From assembly GCA_027310665.1 (NCBI GenBank), contig DAIDAJ010000052.1:1-35285 (forward strand): DNA of 35,285 bases, in the 5' to 3' direction. How positions within the stretch are numbered: the first letter of the stretch is position 1; each line of letters starts with the position of its first letter. The notes under the pieces are model-generated. The model was not told the origin of the DNA, did not search any database, and saw only the letters and a list, made by a program, of their open reading frames with translations. The position numbers and the translations under genes were made by a program. Positions 33,270 to 35,285 of this stretch are shown piece after piece. This stretch comes from Sideroxydans sp. (GTDB lineage: Bacteria; Pseudomonadota; Gammaproteobacteria; Burkholderiales; Gallionellaceae).

Positions 33270-34472
33270 TTACAGAAGCTGCTGTGCCATGAAGGTTTTG
33301 TCGCTTTCGCGTTTCTCCACAGTCCTGAGTAGCAGGAGGATCAAGGCGCCCGCGAACATCGCCCCGCCCGCCAGATAGAGCCCGTCTGCATAGCTGCCCG
33401 CGCGGGTTGCCAGCCAGCCGGTGACGGCGGGGGCGATGATCTGGGCAGCTCCATACGAGAGCGTCATCTTGCCCATCATCTTGGCAGGGCGGGTCGGATA
33501 GTATTGACCGGCCATGGTCAGCACCAGGCTTACGATACCCATGACGGTACCGCCGAAAAGAATCGCCCCGGCAAGTGCCGCAAACAATCCGTCCGCGAGA
33601 ACCGGAAGCATGATTCCGACGATCTGCAGGACTGATGCAGCGATCAGGGCATTGAGTTTTCCGATGCGGCGTGCGATCAGGTCCCAGGCGATGCACGAAG
33701 GTGCAGCGGCGATCCCGATCACGAAGAATACGAGAGTTCCCTTTCCCGCCATGCCGGGCATATGGTCGATGATGGCGACAATAAAAGTTGCGCTGACCAC
33801 ATAGCCGATACCCGCACAGAAATAGGCGGACATCAGAAGACCCATGAAGAAAGCGCTGGGCGGGGCATCTTCCATCTTCTGGCCGGTCTTGGTTACGGCG
33901 CTGCGGTCCGGAGGAGGCAGCCAACCCAGTGCGGGAACAAGAAGCAGGCACCCCAGCGCCGTGAGAGCGAACCATTGCTGATCCCAGCTTAGCCACTGGT
34001 TCATCAGAAATACCGCGGCAGCGGCAGATGCTATCCCGAGGCCGATACCCGCAAAGTGGATGCCCAGCTCGCTATGGTGGTTGTGGCGGATCAGCCAGTT
34101 GAGGATCAGCCCGCTTCCCAAGAGCAGGCCCGCAGCACTGCTCAGCCCGGCGACAAAACGGGATATCGCCCAGACGGTGAAATCCGTGGTCATGCCCATC
34201 ATGACGGTGCTCACGATCGCAAGGATCATGCCGATGCGGTACAGGCGATCCTTGAGTACCATGTCGCTGATCAATGATGCGATGAGGGCACCGCTCAGGT
34301 ATCCGGCATAATTGATCGCCGCCAGCCAGCCGGCGGCGGCAACGCCCAGCCCCGCCTGATGCTGCATCAGCGGCAGCAGGGGCGTGTAGGCAAATCGCGC
34401 TATCCCCATCACGAGTATCAGGCTGAAGATGCCCGCGCTTAATACCTTGATCCTTTGCCGTTGTTCACTCAT
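33270..34472 (-). CDS. MFS transporter, YbfB/YjiJ type
   Basis: A 400-residue integral membrane protein with twelve hydrophobic segments. The N-terminus FSLILVMGIARFAYTPLLPLM and the following GLGVAAAGWLAAINYAGYLSGAL are typical of the YbfB/YjiJ family of major facilitator transporters; the substrate is unknown. The family usually has this length. It starts 68 bp after the stop of the short-chain dehydrogenase gene on the same strand, so the two may be co-transcribed. Confidence 0.87.
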   Translation of the reverse strand: MSEQRQRIKVLSAGIFSLILVMGIARFAYTPLLPLMQHQAGLGVAAAGWLAAINYAGYLSGALIASLISDMVLKDRLYRIGMILAIVSTVMMGMTTDFTVWAISRFVAGLSSAAGLLLGSGLILNWLIRHNHHSELGIHFAGIGLGIASAAAAVFLMNQWLSWDQQWFALTALGCLLLVPALGWLPPPDRSAVTKTGQKMEDAPPSAFFMGLLMSAYFCAGIGYVVSATFIVAIIDHMPGMAGKGTLVFFVIGIAAAPSCIAWDLIARRIGKLNALIAASVLQIVGIMLPVLADGLFAALAGAILFGGTVMGIVSLVLTMAGQYYPTRPAKMMGKMTLSYGAAQIIAPAVTGWLATRAGSYADGLYLAGGAMFAGALILLLLRTVEKRESDKTFMAQQLL

Positions 34473-34540
34473 CCAGACGAGCCCTCATATGGTCATTGAT
34501 TTCAGCAGAGAGATGTCCCGGCCGCCGCTCCCTGAGCAGG

Positions 34541-35284
34541 TCAGGGATAATCCTGCCGCGTTGGACGGACCATGATGTCGCTGATATGGACATGGGGCGG
34601 TTGAGCCACGATGTAGTGGATCGCATTCGCGACATCGTCACCGTGCAACAACGGACCGAACTTGTCCTCGAAGTGATGCACCAGGTCGTCCGTGTAGCCG
34701 GCGGCATCCTGAAACCCGCTGACCACGATGCCTGGTTCGACCAGCGAGACCCGAACGCCTTTCGGCCCCACTTCGCGCCGCAGCCCTTCTGCGAGTGAAT
34801 GCACGGCAAACTTGGTCGCGCCATAGACCGCGCTGAACGGCGATATGTGCCGTCCCACCACCGAGCCGATGATCACGATGTCTGCGGCACTTTTGGGGTA
34901 GCCCGATTGTTGCTCATCAACCATTTTCCGGGCGGCTTTCTGCAGCAAGGACAGAGTGCCCGTTACGTTGATCTTGAGCATGTCTTCGAACTTGGATAGA
35001 TCGGCATCCTTGACCGATCCGCCCAGGCCCCGGCCGGCGTTCGCGACCACGATGTCGGCTGGTTTCCCAAAGCGTTCGCTCGCCGACACAAAGAGCCGTT
35101 CCAGCACGGCGCTATCGGAAGCATCACCTGCTACGCCGATAAAGGCCGCCCCCAACTCCTGTTCAAGCGCACGAAGTTTTTCAATGTTGCGGCCATTGCC
35201 TGCCACGCCATAGCCGCTCGCAACAAATTTTCTAGCTGTCGCTTCCCCGATACCGGAAGTGGCACCGGTAACGATTGCGATACG
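34541..35284 (-). CDS. Short-chain dehydrogenase/reductase (5' partial)
   Basis: An SDR running off the right edge, so the first few residues are missing; about 247 residues are visible. The cofactor motif TGATSGIGEATARKF is at the open end, followed by VVANAGRG, the catalytic Ser in IIGSVVGR, and YGATKFAVHSLAEGLR (Tyr and Lys of YxxxK). LVEPGIVVSGF is the usual PG motif. It is probably NADP(H)-dependent; the substrate is unknown. Located upstream of the MFS transporter on the same strand. Confidence 0.9.
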   Translation of the reverse strand, partial: RIAIVTGATSGIGEATARKFVASGYGVAGNGRNIEKLRALEQELGAAFIGVAGDASDSAVLERLFVSASERFGKPADIVVANAGRGLGGSVKDADLSKFEDMLKINVTGTLSLLQKAARKMVDEQQSGYPKSAADIVIIGSVVGRHISPFSAVYGATKFAVHSLAEGLRREVGPKGVRVSLVEPGIVVSGFQDAAGYTDDLVHHFEDKFGPLLHGDDVANAIHYIVAQPPHVHISDIMVRPTRQDYP

Positions 35285-35285
35285 C

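Overview
The window reads as a chromosomal segment of a betaproteobacterium, probably of the Nitrosomonadales (Gallionella/Sideroxydans-like) type. This is judged from gene content and order (fdsA-fdhD-fdsD, dusB-fis-purH-purD-hemF, rpe-gph-trpEGD-relA, mltA-apaG) and from GC-rich codon use. No database search was possible, so the placement is an inference. About 35 protein genes are supported. No tRNA, rRNA or CRISPR array was seen.

Layout. Bases 1-2830 (+) hold the end of an NAD-dependent formate dehydrogenase operon (fdsA 3' end, fdhD, fdsD), then moaA for its molybdenum cofactor and a small DUF2188 gene. Bases 2927-9622 (-) hold a housekeeping run read as dusB-fis-purH-purD-tsaC-hemF-methyltransferase, with GC-rich or MITE-like repeats in three of its gaps. 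Bases 9715-13291 (+) hold a ubiquinone-type hydroxylase, a DsbC-like isomerase, a DUF4149 membrane protein and a cNMP-binding/EAL protein. Bases 13325-18572 (-) hold mltA and apaG and, upstream of them, a two-gene signalling unit: a membrane histidine kinase followed 3 bp later by a kinase-fold/REC/REC protein whose kinase domain has lost its DFG aspartate and alphaC glutamate. Bases 19097-25644 (+) hold rpe-gph-trpEGD-relA, with an unlisted 15-codon Trp leader peptide (ending W-R-W) just before trpE.

From 25645 to about 30430 the character changes to lower-GC, gene-poor, partly decayed DNA that looks like a defence or mobile island. It starts where relA has lost its C-terminal ACT/RRM domain. 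It carries a tightly overlapped three-gene operon (AAA ATPase of DUF3696 type, PIN-like nuclease, RNA-ligase-family nucleotidyltransferase) directly behind a frameshifted remnant of a type I restriction hsdS gene, then a separate HNH endonuclease gene. Diverged inverted copies of a 40-bp sequence lie on both sides of the operon. The ATPase-PIN-RNA ligase cassette is the best candidate for an undescribed system: RNA cutting and RNA sealing activities are encoded together under an ATPase.

Bases 30433-35285 (-) hold stress and accessory genes: a small YvlD-type membrane protein, an exported methyltransferase paired with an exported phytochelatin-synthase-like peptidase, a bacteriohemerythrin, a YbfB/YjiJ-type MFS transporter and a short-chain dehydrogenase that runs off the end.
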